A stretch of DNA of 64,000 nt from NCBI GenBank assembly GCA_016713825.1, contig JADJOJ010000004.1:124001-188000 (forward strand), read 5' to 3'. The DNA is from Candidatus Leptofilum gracile. GTDB lineage: Bacteria; Chloroflexota; Anaerolineae; Promineifilales; Promineifilaceae. The position numbers and the translations under genes were made by a program. The notes beneath the pieces are model-generated. The model saw nothing but the letters and a program-made list of their open reading frames with translations, ran no database searches and was not told where the DNA came from. Shown one piece after another: positions 26,813-36,548 of the stretch (positions within the stretch are counted from its first letter, which is position 1; the number at the start of each line of letters is the position of its first letter).

Positions 26813-28301
26813 AGTAATTCGTGACCTGTCGGATAGCAGCAGCTACTGGGCGGCCGTGTGGACGATGTGTGCCATGCCAGACGTGCACGTCATTTGTGAT
26901 GCGCCGATTGGCTGTTTTAATTTGGTGGCAACGGCCGTTCCCGACTACACCGACGCCATTCCCCACATCGAAAACATCACCCCCTCCGTCATCACCGAAA
27001 CCGAAGTGGGGGGCAGTGGCACCGGCCCCGCCGTGCAGCGCACCTACGAAAATTTGCGCGACGAAGGAATACTAGACGGCAAAAAGCTCATCGTCGTCTC
27101 CACCGCCGAGAGCGAAATGATCGGCTCAGACTTGTCTGACCTGGTTACCAAGCTCCAGCCCGGTACCACCTTCTTCCACAGCGAATCCCTCTCAGATGAC
27201 GAATGGCTGGGGCGCGACCGCGTGCTGCAATGGCTCTGGGAAAATTACGGGCAAGCCGCCGCCGCCGACATCCAAGTTGAGCCGGGATTGGTAAACATCA
27301 TCGGCCCAACCTACGGCTGCTTCAACGCCCCATCAGACCTGCACGAAATCAAGCGCACCATCGAAGGCGCAGGTGGCCGACTCAACCTCATCTTCCCTTA
27401 CGAAGCCACCCTGGCACAAATCGCCCAACTGGCCAAAGCGCAGGTGAACGTGGTGCTCTACAAAGAGTTTGGCCATACCCTGGCCGATTCGCTAGGCCAG
27501 CCCTGGTTGCACGCCCCAATGGGCATGCAAGGCACCACCCAGTTTGTGCAAAAGCTCGGTGAGCTGCTAGGCACCCAAGACAAAGCCCAGGCGTTCATCG
27601 CGCAAGAAAAGAAAACCACCCTATCCGCCATTTGGGATTTATGGAAAGGGCCACAAAGCGACTGGTTCCCCACCACCAACATCGGTATTGTGGCTTGTGG
27701 CACATATGTGGACGGGTTTACCGCCTTTCTGGGGAATGAGCTAGGTATGCCGATTAGTTTCGCTTCGTCTCGCCCGCTTCGGCCTGGTGAACTAGACAAC
27801 GAGGGCGTCCGCCAACTGTTGCACAGCAACCCGCCCGCTTTCGTCTTTGGCTCGATCAATGAAAAGATTTACTTGAGTGAAGCGGGTGCCCGGTACACCA
27901 ACTTTATTCCGGCCTCTTTTCCAGGGCCAATTGTGCGGCGAGCGGTGGGCACGCCGTTCATGGGGTATCGTGGCACAGTTTACCTGCTGCAAGAAATTGT
28001 GAACCGACTGTACGAAGTGCTGTTCAACTTCTTGCCCGTAGATAGCGCCTACAGCAAAGGGCCGCGCCCCGGCGCAACCAACGGGGCCAGCAAACCGGCC
28101 GCCGACAAGCCCGGTAACCTACCCTGGGAATTGGAAGCCAAAGCAGCTTTAGATGCCGCGTTGGATCAGCTGCCATTCCTGCCCCGCATTTCTGCCAGCC
28201 GCGAAATTCAAATGCAGGCAGAACAAGCGGCACATGAAGCCGGGCTAGAGAAAGTAACGGCCGAATTAATTCAACAAGTTCTGGCCACTCGCAAAAACTG
28301 A
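26805..28301 (+). CDS. bchZ: Chlorophyllide a reductase subunit BchZ
   Basis: The ATG at 26805 gives 498 residues. The nitrogenase-like fold shows ICDAPIGCFNLVATAVPDY, SVITETEVGGSGTG and GPTYGCFNAPSDL, with Cys ligands in CDAPIGC. The C-terminus (about 440-498) is a PCP_red domain (ELEAKAALDAALDQLPFLPR, then VTAELIQQVLA). It is joined by a Gly/Asn/Pro-rich linker (KGPRPGATNGASK). The palindrome at 26932 sits in an N-terminal patch (VATAVPD). Confidence 0.92.
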   Translation: MPKVIRDLSDSSSYWAAVWTMCAMPDVHVICDAPIGCFNLVATAVPDYTDAIPHIENITPSVITETEVGGSGTGPAVQRTYENLRDEGILDGKKLIVVSTAESEMIGSDLSDLVTKLQPGTTFFHSESLSDDEWLGRDRVLQWLWENYGQAAAADIQVEPGLVNIIGPTYGCFNAPSDLHEIKRTIEGAGGRLNLIFPYEATLAQIAQLAKAQVNVVLYKEFGHTLADSLGQPWLHAPMGMQGTTQFVQKLGELLGTQDKAQAFIAQEKKTTLSAIWDLWKGPQSDWFPTTNIGIVACGTYVDGFTAFLGNELGMPISFASSRPLRPGELDNEGVRQLLHSNPPAFVFGSINEKIYLSEAGARYTNFIPASFPGPIVRRAVGTPFMGYRGTVYLLQEIVNRLYEVLFNFLPVDSAYSKGPRPGATNGASKPAADKPGNLPWELEAKAALDAALDQLPFLPRISASREIQMQAEQAAHEAGLEKVTAELIQQVLATRKN

Positions 28302-28311
28302 GAGAGAAGTG

Positions 28312-29754
28312 ATGGCAAAACTGTTCAAACCGATCTCATTGTTAGTAACCATTCTGCTGTTGCCCTTCCAGCCTTTGATTCGCTGGGTAAATCGGCACCC
28401 CCGGCTGAAGTTTTGGCTCAGCATTTTGCGCCTTGGTTTATTCCAGTTAGGCATTGGCCTGTCGCTGGCCCCCATTACGGGGACGCTGAATCGAGTGCTG
28501 ATTGACGAATTGAGCATTTCGGCAGCGGCCGTAGCGTTGCTCATTTCCATGCATTACTTTGTGTCTCCAGTACGTGCCGTTATTGGCTATCGTTCAGACA
28601 AATCTCGCTCGATGGGCAAATGGCGCACGCCGTATATTGTGCTGGGCGTCATGCTTACCTATGGTGGGCTGGCGTTGGCCCCGTTCGCCCTCATTTTGCT
28701 GGGCGGCAATGGCGTTATTCCTTCTGGGTGGCTTTAATTCTTTGTATGGTCATTTTCATAGGGTATGGTGCGGGTGTTAGCATTGTAGAAACCGTCTATC
28801 TGGCATTGGTGAGCGATATCACACCCAAAGAAGATCGGGGTAAAGTGCTTTCTGTGCTGTGGATGATGTTGATCTTTGGTACCGTATTGAGTGCCGTCAT
28901 TGTCAGTGGTTTGCTGGTGGAATACTCCCATCTGCTGCTTATCAAGGTTATGCAAGGTTCAGCAATGGCGTTTGTGGCCCTGACGGTGATTGCCCTGTGG
29001 CAGCAAGAACAGCTCAACCCAGATGGCAGCATCAAATCAGACCTGGAAACGGTGCGGATTCGCCTAAGTTTATGGGAATCTGTTCAGCTGCTCGGTAAAG
29101 AGAAAGTGCTCAAGGGGCTGTTTGTGGTCATCTTCATTGCCACCATGGCTTTTGCTACCCATGATGTGCTGCTAGAGCCTTACGGTGGGCAGGTTTTGAA
29201 AATGAGCGTTTCAGCAACCATGCAGCTTACGGCATTGTGGGGTGTAGCCACGATTGTGGGGGGTCACGTTGGCGGCCTATTTACTGTGGCGTCAAAAAAG
29301 CCCCTGTGCTGCTAATTGCCGGGGGTGCGCCATCGGTCTGCTGGGTTTTGGTGTGATTAGCTATGCCAGCGATGTGACGTTGGTTGGCCCGTTCCGGGTT
29401 GGTGTGGTTTTGATCAGCTTGGGACGTGGTTTGTTCCTGGTGGGCAGCATTATCCTGGTCATGTCATTGACAGATGTGAGCCATGCCGGTTTGTTTTTGG
29501 GTATTTGGGGGATTGTGCAGGCCATGGCGCAAGGTTTTGGCACCATTGGCGGTGGCATTATCCGAGATGTGGCGCAAAGCCAGACGGGCAGCGTTGTATT
29601 GGGGTATACGGTGGTGTATACCGGCTCGCTGCTGCTGTTGCTGAGCGTTATTTTGATCTTGGCGTTTCGTTTAGGCAAGCGCCTCCAGGTTAGCGAAATT
29701 ACCATGCCCTGGTCTGGTGTTGAAGAGATTCCTGCCGATCAGCTGGCGTTTTAG
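28312..29754 (+). CDS. PucC/LhaA-family (BCD) transporter 2 (three frameshifts)
   Basis: The ATG at 28312 begins a gene broken three times, all by missing bases. A pyrimidine is missing near 28722 (GVIPFWVALIL when restored), an A in the run near 29302 (SKKAPVLLIAGG), and a G near 29324 (GGAAIGLLGF). The restored protein has about 481 residues and 12 helices. Family motifs are SMHYFVSPVRAVIGYRSDKS, WRTPYIVLG and SDITPKEDRGKVLSV. It is a paralogue of the transporter at 10200 and is expected to act in pigment delivery or light-harvesting assembly. It directly follows bchZ. Confidence 0.85.
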
Positions 29755-29791
29755 TTTAATTTTTTTACCTTTCTTGAAGATGGAGGGAAAG

Positions 29792-30283
29792 ATGTTTGGC
29801 AAATCACGTGTTTTTCTTTTAGCTTTGTTGGGGCTTCTGGTTTTTGGGTTAGTCGGTTGTGGCGGTTCATTTTTGGCGAATGAAACATTGCCCATAGCTT
29901 CGGAGACGGTAACGGCCCAATTGCAATTCGTGGATGGGGCAGAAGTTGGCCCGATGTATGATGTTGAGGTGGTGGTTCCTGCCGATTGGGTGGGCCAATT
30001 TGAAACGCGCAATGTGGGGAACAAGCTCTATTTTGAGTATGCTACCGAAGCAGGTGGCGCAGAAGTTTTCTTCATTGAAGCGTTGTCTATGTCGCAATAC
30101 TGGGCCCAGAACGGATCACATCCGGGAAGTTACACTAATATTGTGAATCGTGGCGATACGTATTTTATTTATCACCTGCCCATCGATGCCTACTACTCTG
30201 GATTGTCCGACGAGGATTTCTCAATCTTTTCGGCAGCAGTTCCGGGTATTGTGGATTCGTTTAGCGCGCAGGTAGCTAATTAA
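29792..30283 (+). CDS. Uncharacterised lipoprotein in the photosynthesis cluster
   Basis: The ATG at 29792 is chosen because TGGAGGG sits 4 bases upstream. The 163-residue protein has a lipoprotein signal (VFLLALLGLLVFGLVGC, then GGS). The mature part is acidic with aromatic beta-rich segments (YDVEVVVPADWVGQFETRN, GGAEVFFIEAL, YFIYHLPIDAYY). No family recognised. Position between pucC2 and bchI suggests an exported accessory of the photosystem. Confidence 0.7.
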   Translation: MFGKSRVFLLALLGLLVFGLVGCGGSFLANETLPIASETVTAQLQFVDGAEVGPMYDVEVVVPADWVGQFETRNVGNKLYFEYATEAGGAEVFFIEALSMSQYWAQNGSHPGSYTNIVNRGDTYFIYHLPIDAYYSGLSDEDFSIFSAAVPGIVDSFSAQVAN

Positions 30284-30336
30284 GCAAGCCACCATTGGCA
30301 TAAATGTTCATCAAAAAGTAATTTGGAGGATTTGAA

Positions 30337-30480
30337 ATGACACCTGATATTTGGGATCAATGGTCACTACGCGTTCTAATCACATTTGGCCTGGTGTTGG
30401 CTGGGTTCTTGCCGCTGCTGTACAGCGTGCGCGAAACTTTTTTCGCAAAGGACAAACAGTCGCAAGACGAAAATGAATAA
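30337..30480 (+). CDS. 47-residue single-helix membrane peptide upstream of bchI
   Basis: The ATG at 30337 follows TTGGAGGA, a strong site. The peptide is MTPDIWDQWSLRVLITFGLV and onward: one membrane helix (about 11-31) and a charged, Lys/Gln/Glu-rich tail. It overlaps the bchI start by 8 bases, so it is co-translated. Size and topology resemble accessory subunits found in RC-LH1 complexes (PufX, or the small X/Y/Z chains in Roseiflexus), but no sequence identity can be claimed. Confidence 0.65.
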   Translation: MTPDIWDQWSLRVLITFGLVLAGFLPLLYSVRETFFAKDKQSQDENE

Positions 30481-31603
30481 CGGTCACGGTTTGTCATTGA
30501 AGCGTTTTTTCAATCGTCACACGGAAGAGGAACCTGAAGCTGCGGTTGGGGCTACCCCAGCTGCAGCGGTTGCTCGCAAGCAAGAGAAGCCTGCTTTTCC
30601 GTTTACGGCCGTTGTTGGCCAGGAAGAGCTAAAACTTGCCCTGCAGCTGTGTGATTGACCCCACCATCGGTGGGGTGTTGGTGATGGGGCACCGGGGCAC
30701 GGCCAAAAGTACGGCCGTTCGCTCTCTGGCTGCCCTGTTGCCTCGTTTAGACCGGGTGGCCAACTGCCCCTACAACTGCGACCCAGAAGCCCCTCGCCGC
30801 TCTGTCCGCATTGTAGCGGTGGCGGAACGGCCGTTACCCACAAAATCACCGATCTCGTCCCCGTGGTCGATTTGCCCCTGGGGGCAACAGAAGACCGCCT
30901 GGCCGGATCGCTGGACGTGGAAAGGGCCCTGGTAGATGGCGTTCAAGCGTTTGCCCCAGGGCTGTTGGCGCGTGCCAACCGGGGGTTTTTATATATCGAC
31001 GAGGTGAACTTGTTGGAAGATCACCTCGTCGATTTATTGTTGGATGTGGCCGCCAGCGGCGTGAATTTGGTCGAGCGTGAAGGGATTAGCATCAAACATC
31101 CGGCCAAATTTGTGCTGGTGGGCAGCGGTAATCCGGAGGAAGGGGATTTGCGGCCGCAGCTGCTCGATCGCTTTGGCCTGCACGCCCGCATCACCACTAT
31201 TGTGGACATCGAACCGCGTGTGGAAATTGTGCGCCGCCGCCGTGCTTACGATGCCGACCCCGACGCATTTGCCGCCGCCTGGGAGCCAGAGCAGGAGACG
31301 CTGCGGGCTCGTTTGCTGCAAGCACAGCAGAACCATGCCCAAGTGGATTTAACGGACGAGACAATCGCCGCCGCTGCCAGCCTGTGTGTGTCGTTGGAAG
31401 TGGATGGCCATCGGGGCGAGTTGACGTTGTGTCGCGCGGCAGTGGCGTTGGCGGCTTTGAACGGCCGTTCCCACACCACCCCCCAAGACGTCGCCCAAAT
31501 TGCCACCCTGGCCCTGCTGCATCGCCTGCGTAAGGACCCGCTAGAAAACGTCGGCGACGACATTCGCATCCGCCGCGCCGTTGCCGAGCTGATTACAGAA
31601 TGA
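30473..31603 (+). CDS. bchI: Magnesium chelatase ATPase subunit BchI (two frameshifts)
   Basis: The ATG at 30473 overlaps the 47-aa peptide gene. An unusual N-terminal extension (about 45 residues, basic then Ala/Pro-rich) precedes FPFTAVVGQEELKLALQL. Frame break 1 is near 30649 in a TG repeat; two missing bases restore CVIDPTIGGVLVMGHRGTAKS (Walker A GHRGTAKS). Break 2 is near 30792, where one missing C restores the Cys motif EAPSPLCPHCSGGG. Afterward come VVDLPLGATEDRLAGSLDVE and Walker B FLYIDEVNLL. About 377 residues restored. BchI forms AAA+ hexamers that drive BchHID insertion of Mg into protoporphyrin IX. Confidence 0.92.
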
Positions 31604-31737
31604 GCTTTGTCGGAAGATAACACGAAATTCAACACTTACTTCTAAACGCTTGTTGGCCTAAATTTGGGCGATGTGTGCTGGGTACGCAAAAGCCAAAAAG
31701 TCGCTTCAATTCGTTTTGGCGCATAGCTGGCTTTTAT

Positions 31738-31786
31738 AAACCACAGAAAAATTGATTCCCGTTTTTCAAACTACTTTCTGTGGTTT
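31738..31786. repeat. Inverted repeat, 12-bp arms
   Basis: AAACCACAGAAA (31738-31749) and TTTCTGTGGTTT (31775-31786) are perfect complements. The same word recurs near 41990-42030. Confidence 0.7.
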
Positions 31787-31825
31787 GTTAAGTGGTTGGA
31801 AAAAAGTTTTCAAAATTCTTTATCA

Positions 31826-31892
31826 ACAGATTTCGCAGATTTTGCAGATTTAGGGGGAAAAATCTGTGGAATCTGTGAAATCTTTGATGATT
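31826..31892. repeat. Degenerate CAGATT-word hairpin
   Basis: The top-strand half iterates CAGATTT, GCAGATT and GCAGATTT; the second half iterates AAATCTG, GAATCTG and GAAATCT. It belongs to the family at 40046, 48551 and 54072. Confidence 0.6.
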
Positions 31893-32021
31893 ATTTTTCA
31901 AAAACTTTCTGCACTTTACTTATATCAGCGTATAAACATTGGTTGATTGCTCATTTTGCGTGAAGATAATTGGGTCTTTAGGATTTAGCGGGGTTAACCT
32001 ATTTTTTGCCCCGAATTAGCC

Positions 32022-32061
32022 CGAATTGACGCGAATTTTCGTGATAATTCGCGTCAATTCG
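32022..32061. repeat. Perfect inverted repeat, 16-bp arms
   Basis: CGAATTGACGCGAATT (32022-32037) and AATTCGCGTCAATTCG (32046-32061) with an 8-base loop, 147 bases upstream of bchH. The arms themselves iterate the word GAATT. Confidence 0.75.
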
Positions 32062-32207
32062 TTGCAAACCCCAGGAAATCCCAAAGAACCAGATAATTTT
32101 GCTCTAGATTGGTACGGAAAAAAGAGTACAATCTCTTACCCCTCTGTTCATTCTGTGGCAAAAAATAGGAAGAATCCCTGGCGCCCGCCATCGGGAAGGA
32201 GAGAAAT

Positions 32208-35200
32208 ATGAGAGAGTTGCGCTTTGTTTATATCACCATGGATGGTTTGCATAACGCCGCTCTGCGCGAGGCCGCCACGCTGCTGCATCAGCAGCATGGC
32301 CTCAAGATGAATCTAGGCCTCTACCAGACCTCAGCCATGCGCTCGCCAGATGATTGGGCACGGCTGGAGCGAGATGTGCAACAGGCAGATTTCATTTTTG
32401 GCTGCATGATTTTTGGCGAAGAGCATGTACGGCCGTTGCAAACCATCCTCCAATCTGTGCCAACACCCACTTGCATGATCACCTCCAATCCGGCCCTCAT
32501 TTACTGCACCCGGCTGAATAAATTTGTGTTGGCCCAGCCCAAAGATGAAGAGCCTGGCCTGATTAGCCGCTGGATGCAAAAGTTACGGCCGAAAAAGAAC
32601 GGCCGTTCCGAAGGCAATCGCCAAACCGCCCTCCTCAAAAATCTCACCAAACTGATGAAATACGTGCCCGGCAAAGTGCGCGACCTGCACACCTTCATCG
32701 CCATGCACGACTACTGGCTGCACAGCTCCCCAGAAAACCTGATGCGCATGATGGTTTTGCTCATCGACCGGTACGTGCCCGATTTTGCCGGGCAGTTCCC
32801 TGTGCTAGACCCCATCACCTACCCGGACGCCGCCATCTACCACCCCGACGCCCCCGAACCGTTCCCCGACATCGCCAGCTACCAGAAGTGGCGTCAGCAG
32901 CAGGGCCTGCCCGTCGCTGGCCATTTTGCGGGCGCGCCCAACGGCAACGGCGCCTGGAAAGGAGCCGTCGGTGTGCTGACGATGCGGGCCATCATCCTGA
33001 CCGGCAACACGGCCCACATCGACGCCATCATTCGCAAAATTGAAGCGCAGGGGATCGAAGCCCGCGCCGCTTACAGCTCGCTCATGGATTTTCGCCCCAG
33101 CATCGACCAATATTTTGCTGCCGAGGGCGAAGGCAAAACCACCGTGCCCAACTCCGAGCTGCCGCCCGTCGATTTGCTCATCAACACCATCGGCTTTCCG
33201 CTGGTGGGTGGCCCGGCTGGGGCACGCCCCGATGAAGCTGTGGTTGAGCTGGACAAGCTAAACGTGGGTTACTTCGACATGGTGCCGCTCTCCTTCCAGC
33301 GTATCGAAGATTGGCGGAAAGACGAAATTGGCCTGACGCCGATGCAGGTGGCCATGAACATCGCCCTGCCGGAGCTGGACGGGATTGCTGAGCCGGTCAT
33401 TTTTGGCGGGCCGACGATGACGCAAGAGAAGTTCATCGCCAACGAGCAGGAGCTGGACATGGCCGCCAGGCGCATTGCCAAGCGAGTGCGCCTGCGCCAC
33501 AAAGCCAACGCCGACAAGCGCATTGCCGTCGTTCTCTTCAACTTCCCACCAAATTTGGGCAATGCGGGAACGGCCGCTTTCCTCGACGTCTTCGAAAGTT
33601 TAACCACGCTGCTCAAAGAGATGCAGGCCGCCGGTTACACGGTGGAACTGCCCGAAAGCGCCGACGACCTGCGCCACCGCGTGGTGGAAGGCAACGCCCT
33701 GCGCTACGGCACCGATGGCAACGTCGCCGCCCAGCTGCCGCTCAGCGACTACCGTGACCGCTTCCCCTGGTACACCGAAATCGAAAAATATTGGGGGTAT
33801 GCGCCGGGAGAGCTGCTGACAGACGGCCGTAATTTCCACATCCTCGGCGCAGAGTTTGGCAACGTCTTTGTTGGCATCCAGCCCAGCTTTGGCTACGAGC
33901 GCGACCCAATGCGCCTGCTGATGGGCAAAGACGCCTCGCCGCACCACGGGTTTGCCGCCTTCTACACCTGGCTGGACCAAATCTACGACGCCGATGCCGT
34001 GGTCCACTTTGGCACGCACGGCGCGCTGGAATTTATGCCCGGCAAACAAACCGGCGTCAGTGCCCAATGCTGGCCGCCGCGCCTGCTCGGCAGCCTGCCC
34101 AACTTCTACTACTACTGCGTCAACAATCCCAGCGAAGGCTCGATTGCCAAACGGCGCGGGGCCGCCACGCTGGTGAGCTACATGGTGCCGCCGCTCCAGC
34201 AGGCAGGCCTCTACAAAGGGCTGCGCCGCCTCAAGGACAGCCTGGACAACTACCACAGCCGCCCCGACACCGAACTGCTCACCGACATCCGTACCCAGGC
34301 CGACAAGCTGGGCATTGTGGTGAATGGCGTCTACGCCCAGGCCAACGGCCTCACCAACGGTGTCAACGGTCACGCCAACGGTTCGTCTAACGGTCACACG
34401 AATGGCTCAGCCAACGGCCACACCAATGGGGCAAACGGTCATCTTTCCGATGACGCTTACATTGCGGCCCTGGGGCATGAGCTGATCCAGGTGGAGCACC
34501 GCATGATTCCGCTGGGGCTGCACGTGCTGGGCCGCGCTCCCGTCGAGGCCGAACTGATCGACATGTTGGCCCTGGTGGTCGCCTTCAACCCGACCAAACA
34601 TCCCAAGCGGGACGAAAAGCTGCCCACGCTGCCGGTGCTCATTGCTCGCGGCCTGGGCTGGGACTTTGAGCAGCTCCAGCAGTCGCTTAAGATTAACATC
34701 CAATCCCAGGAGCGCTGGGACCAGATCGAAAACATCATGCACGAGACGATGCGCCTGTTTGTGGCCGCGCCGCGCCAGCCAGAGCTGGACGTGCGTGAAG
34801 TGGAGACCTATCTCAAAGAGACGGCGCGCATTCCCAAGGGGCTGCTGGCCAACCTGTGGCCCTGGCTGGATGACTTGCTCAGCCGCATCGTACACGATGA
34901 AGAAGTGGCCGGGATGCTGCGCAGCCTGGACGGCGGCTACGTGCTGCCCTCCCCCGGCAACGACGTGATGCGCAACGACAAAATTGTGCCCACCGGCCGC
35001 AACATCCACGCCCTGGACCCGTTCCGCGTGCCGTCGCCGCTGGCTACGGCCAACGGCAAAAAGCTGGTGGATCAGATGTTGGAGCGGCTCACGGCCGAAT
35101 CGGGTCAGCTTCCCGAAACGGTAGCGATGGTTCTCTGGGGCACCGACAATCTAAAAAGCGACGGCGAGGGCATTGCCCAATGTTTTGAGCTGCTCGGCGC

Positions 35201-36548
35201 GCGCGCCATCGAGGATGAGCTGGGCAACATTGCCGACGTGACCCTCATTCCGCTGGCCGAGATGACCCGGCCGCGTATCGACGTCATCATGACCCTCAGC
35301 GGCATCTTCCGCGATATTTTCCACTACCAGGCGGGGCTGCTGGACAAAGCGGTACGGCTTGCCGCAGAAGCCGACGAGCCGCTGGACATGAATTTTGTGC
35401 GCAAGCACACCCTGGCCCATGCGGCCGAACTCGGTGTGGATTTGTCGGAAGCGGCTTGCCGCGTCTTTTCCAATGCGCCGGGCACCTACGGGGCCAACGT
35501 CAACCACCTGGTGGAAAGCAGCACCTGGGACAACGACGACCAGCTCAGCGACACCTTCCTCTCGCGCAAATCGTACGCCTTTACGCCCAGCGGCGAATGG
35601 CGCGGTGCGCGGCAGGTGATGGAGCGCAGCCTGGCCACGGTGGACGCCACCTTCCAAAACATCGACAGTTTTGAGCTGGGCATCAGCGATGTGGACCATT
35701 ATTATGAGTATTTGGGCGGGGTGGCGAAGAGTGTGGAGAAGTTGCGGGGGAAACGGCCGTCCGTCATGGTAGCCGACGCGATTGCGATGGATGACCGCCT
35801 CTCCTCGTTGGAGCAGATGGTTCGCCTGGAATCCCGCGCCAAGCTGTTGAATCCCAAGTGGCACGATTCCATGCTCAACCACGGCTACGAAGGCGTGCGC
35901 GAAATCGAAATTCGCGTCAGCAACACCTACGGCTGGAGCGCCACCGCCGACGCCGTCGAAGGCTGGGTCTACGACGATATCGCCGACACCTTTTTGCTGG
36001 ACGAGGCGATGCGCGCCCGGATGGCCAAAGCCAACCCGCACGCCACCGCGGGCATCGCTCGCCGCCTGCTAGAAGCCGAAGCGCGCGGCTTCTGGGACGC
36101 CAGCGACGAAATGATCGAAGAACTGCGCCCCGCAGGGCTGCTCTCCAGACCGAGCCACCCGGCGGCACGGTCAGGAGACCGGCCGCAGCACACAAAGTTT
36201 TCTCTTTTTCCTCTGTGTTCTTTGTGGCGATCATTTTGTTTTTGGCGGCGTGTGGTGGCGGAGAGGCGGCGGCTGACCCCACCGCCACCCCGCAAACCAT
36301 CACCGATTTTCGCGTGGTGGTGGCCAGCGACGATATCTCCTACCAATATCCCCGCATCCCCCTCATTTTGCAGGACGGCAGCGACTGGATCACCGGGGCG
36401 GACAAGGTGGAGATTTCCGCCTTCGATTTGTCACTGGACGAGCCTGAACTGGTTTGGCAGGGAGAAGCGACGCGCTACAACGATTATGCGCTGCCCTACT
36501 GGGTGGTGTACCCCGATTTGCCCCACGCGGGCGAGTGGGGGCTGGTGA
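32208..36548 (+). CDS. bchH: Magnesium chelatase subunit H (abnormal 3' end)
   Basis: The ATG at 32208 follows GGAGAGAAAT. The CobN/BchH family region runs through RLLEAEARGFWDASDEMIEELR at about residue 1308. After that the sequence is not BchH-like: the frame reads on to 36548 across the lipoprotein gene that follows. The normal last 10-20 residues and stop have been lost or altered near 36134. FGTHGALEFMPGKQ and GGVAKSVEKLRGKRPSVMVAD (shown in part) are family signatures. Residues about 704-746 form an Asn-Gly-His-Thr-Ser-rich repetitive insert (NGHTNGSANGHTNG). BchH binds protoporphyrin IX and is the catalytic subunit of Mg-chelatase. Confidence 0.92.
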   Translation: MRELRFVYITMDGLHNAALREAATLLHQQHGLKMNLGLYQTSAMRSPDDWARLERDVQQADFIFGCMIFGEEHVRPLQTILQSVPTPTCMITSNPALIYCTRLNKFVLAQPKDEEPGLISRWMQKLRPKKNGRSEGNRQTALLKNLTKLMKYVPGKVRDLHTFIAMHDYWLHSSPENLMRMMVLLIDRYVPDFAGQFPVLDPITYPDAAIYHPDAPEPFPDIASYQKWRQQQGLPVAGHFAGAPNGNGAWKGAVGVLTMRAIILTGNTAHIDAIIRKIEAQGIEARAAYSSLMDFRPSIDQYFAAEGEGKTTVPNSELPPVDLLINTIGFPLVGGPAGARPDEAVVELDKLNVGYFDMVPLSFQRIEDWRKDEIGLTPMQVAMNIALPELDGIAEPVIFGGPTMTQEKFIANEQELDMAARRIAKRVRLRHKANADKRIAVVLFNFPPNLGNAGTAAFLDVFESLTTLLKEMQAAGYTVELPESADDLRHRVVEGNALRYGTDGNVAAQLPLSDYRDRFPWYTEIEKYWGYAPGELLTDGRNFHILGAEFGNVFVGIQPSFGYERDPMRLLMGKDASPHHGFAAFYTWLDQIYDADAVVHFGTHGALEFMPGKQTGVSAQCWPPRLLGSLPNFYYYCVNNPSEGSIAKRRGAATLVSYMVPPLQQAGLYKGLRRLKDSLDNYHSRPDTELLTDIRTQADKLGIVVNGVYAQANGLTNGVNGHANGSSNGHTNGSANGHTNGANGHLSDDAYIAALGHELIQVEHRMIPLGLHVLGRAPVEAELIDMLALVVAFNPTKHPKRDEKLPTLPVLIARGLGWDFEQLQQSLKINIQSQERWDQIENIMHETMRLFVAAPRQPELDVREVETYLKETARIPKGLLANLWPWLDDLLSRIVHDEEVAGMLRSLDGGYVLPSPGNDVMRNDKIVPTGRNIHALDPFRVPSPLATANGKKLVDQMLERLTAESGQLPETVAMVLWGTDNLKSDGEGIAQCFELLGARAIEDELGNIADVTLIPLAEMTRPRIDVIMTLSGIFRDIFHYQAGLLDKAVRLAAEADEPLDMNFVRKHTLAHAAELGVDLSEAACRVFSNAPGTYGANVNHLVESSTWDNDDQLSDTFLSRKSYAFTPSGEWRGARQVMERSLATVDATFQNIDSFELGISDVDHYYEYLGGVAKSVEKLRGKRPSVMVADAIAMDDRLSSLEQMVRLESRAKLLNPKWHDSMLNHGYEGVREIEIRVSNTYGWSATADAVEGWVYDDIADTFLLDEAMRARMAKANPHATAGIARRLLEAEARGFWDASDEMIEELRPAGLLSRPSHPAARSGDRPQHTKFSLFPLCSLWRSFCFWRRVVAERRRLTPPPPRKPSPIFAWWWPATISPTNIPASPSFCRTAATGSPGRTRWRFPPSICHWTSLNWFGREKRRATTIMRCPTGWCTPICPTRASGGW

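Larger units (their letters stand above)
31604..32207. other. 604-base intergenic region rich in inverted repeats, no gene
   Basis: No supported ORF. It contains three repeat structures (listed separately at 31738-31786, 31826-31892 and 32022-32061) and probably the bchH promoter, which could not be assigned with confidence. The ribosome site GGAGAG at about 32197 serves bchH. Confidence 0.6.

Noticed and set aside
31604..32207. MITE or small transposon remnant
   Set aside because: Inverted repeats are separate hairpins with different words; no outer terminal repeats, target duplication or transposase remnant seen.
33600..34397. Minus-strand open frame of 265 codons inside bchH
   Set aside because: Shadow frame of a strongly conserved gene; composition is typical of antisense GC-rich reading.
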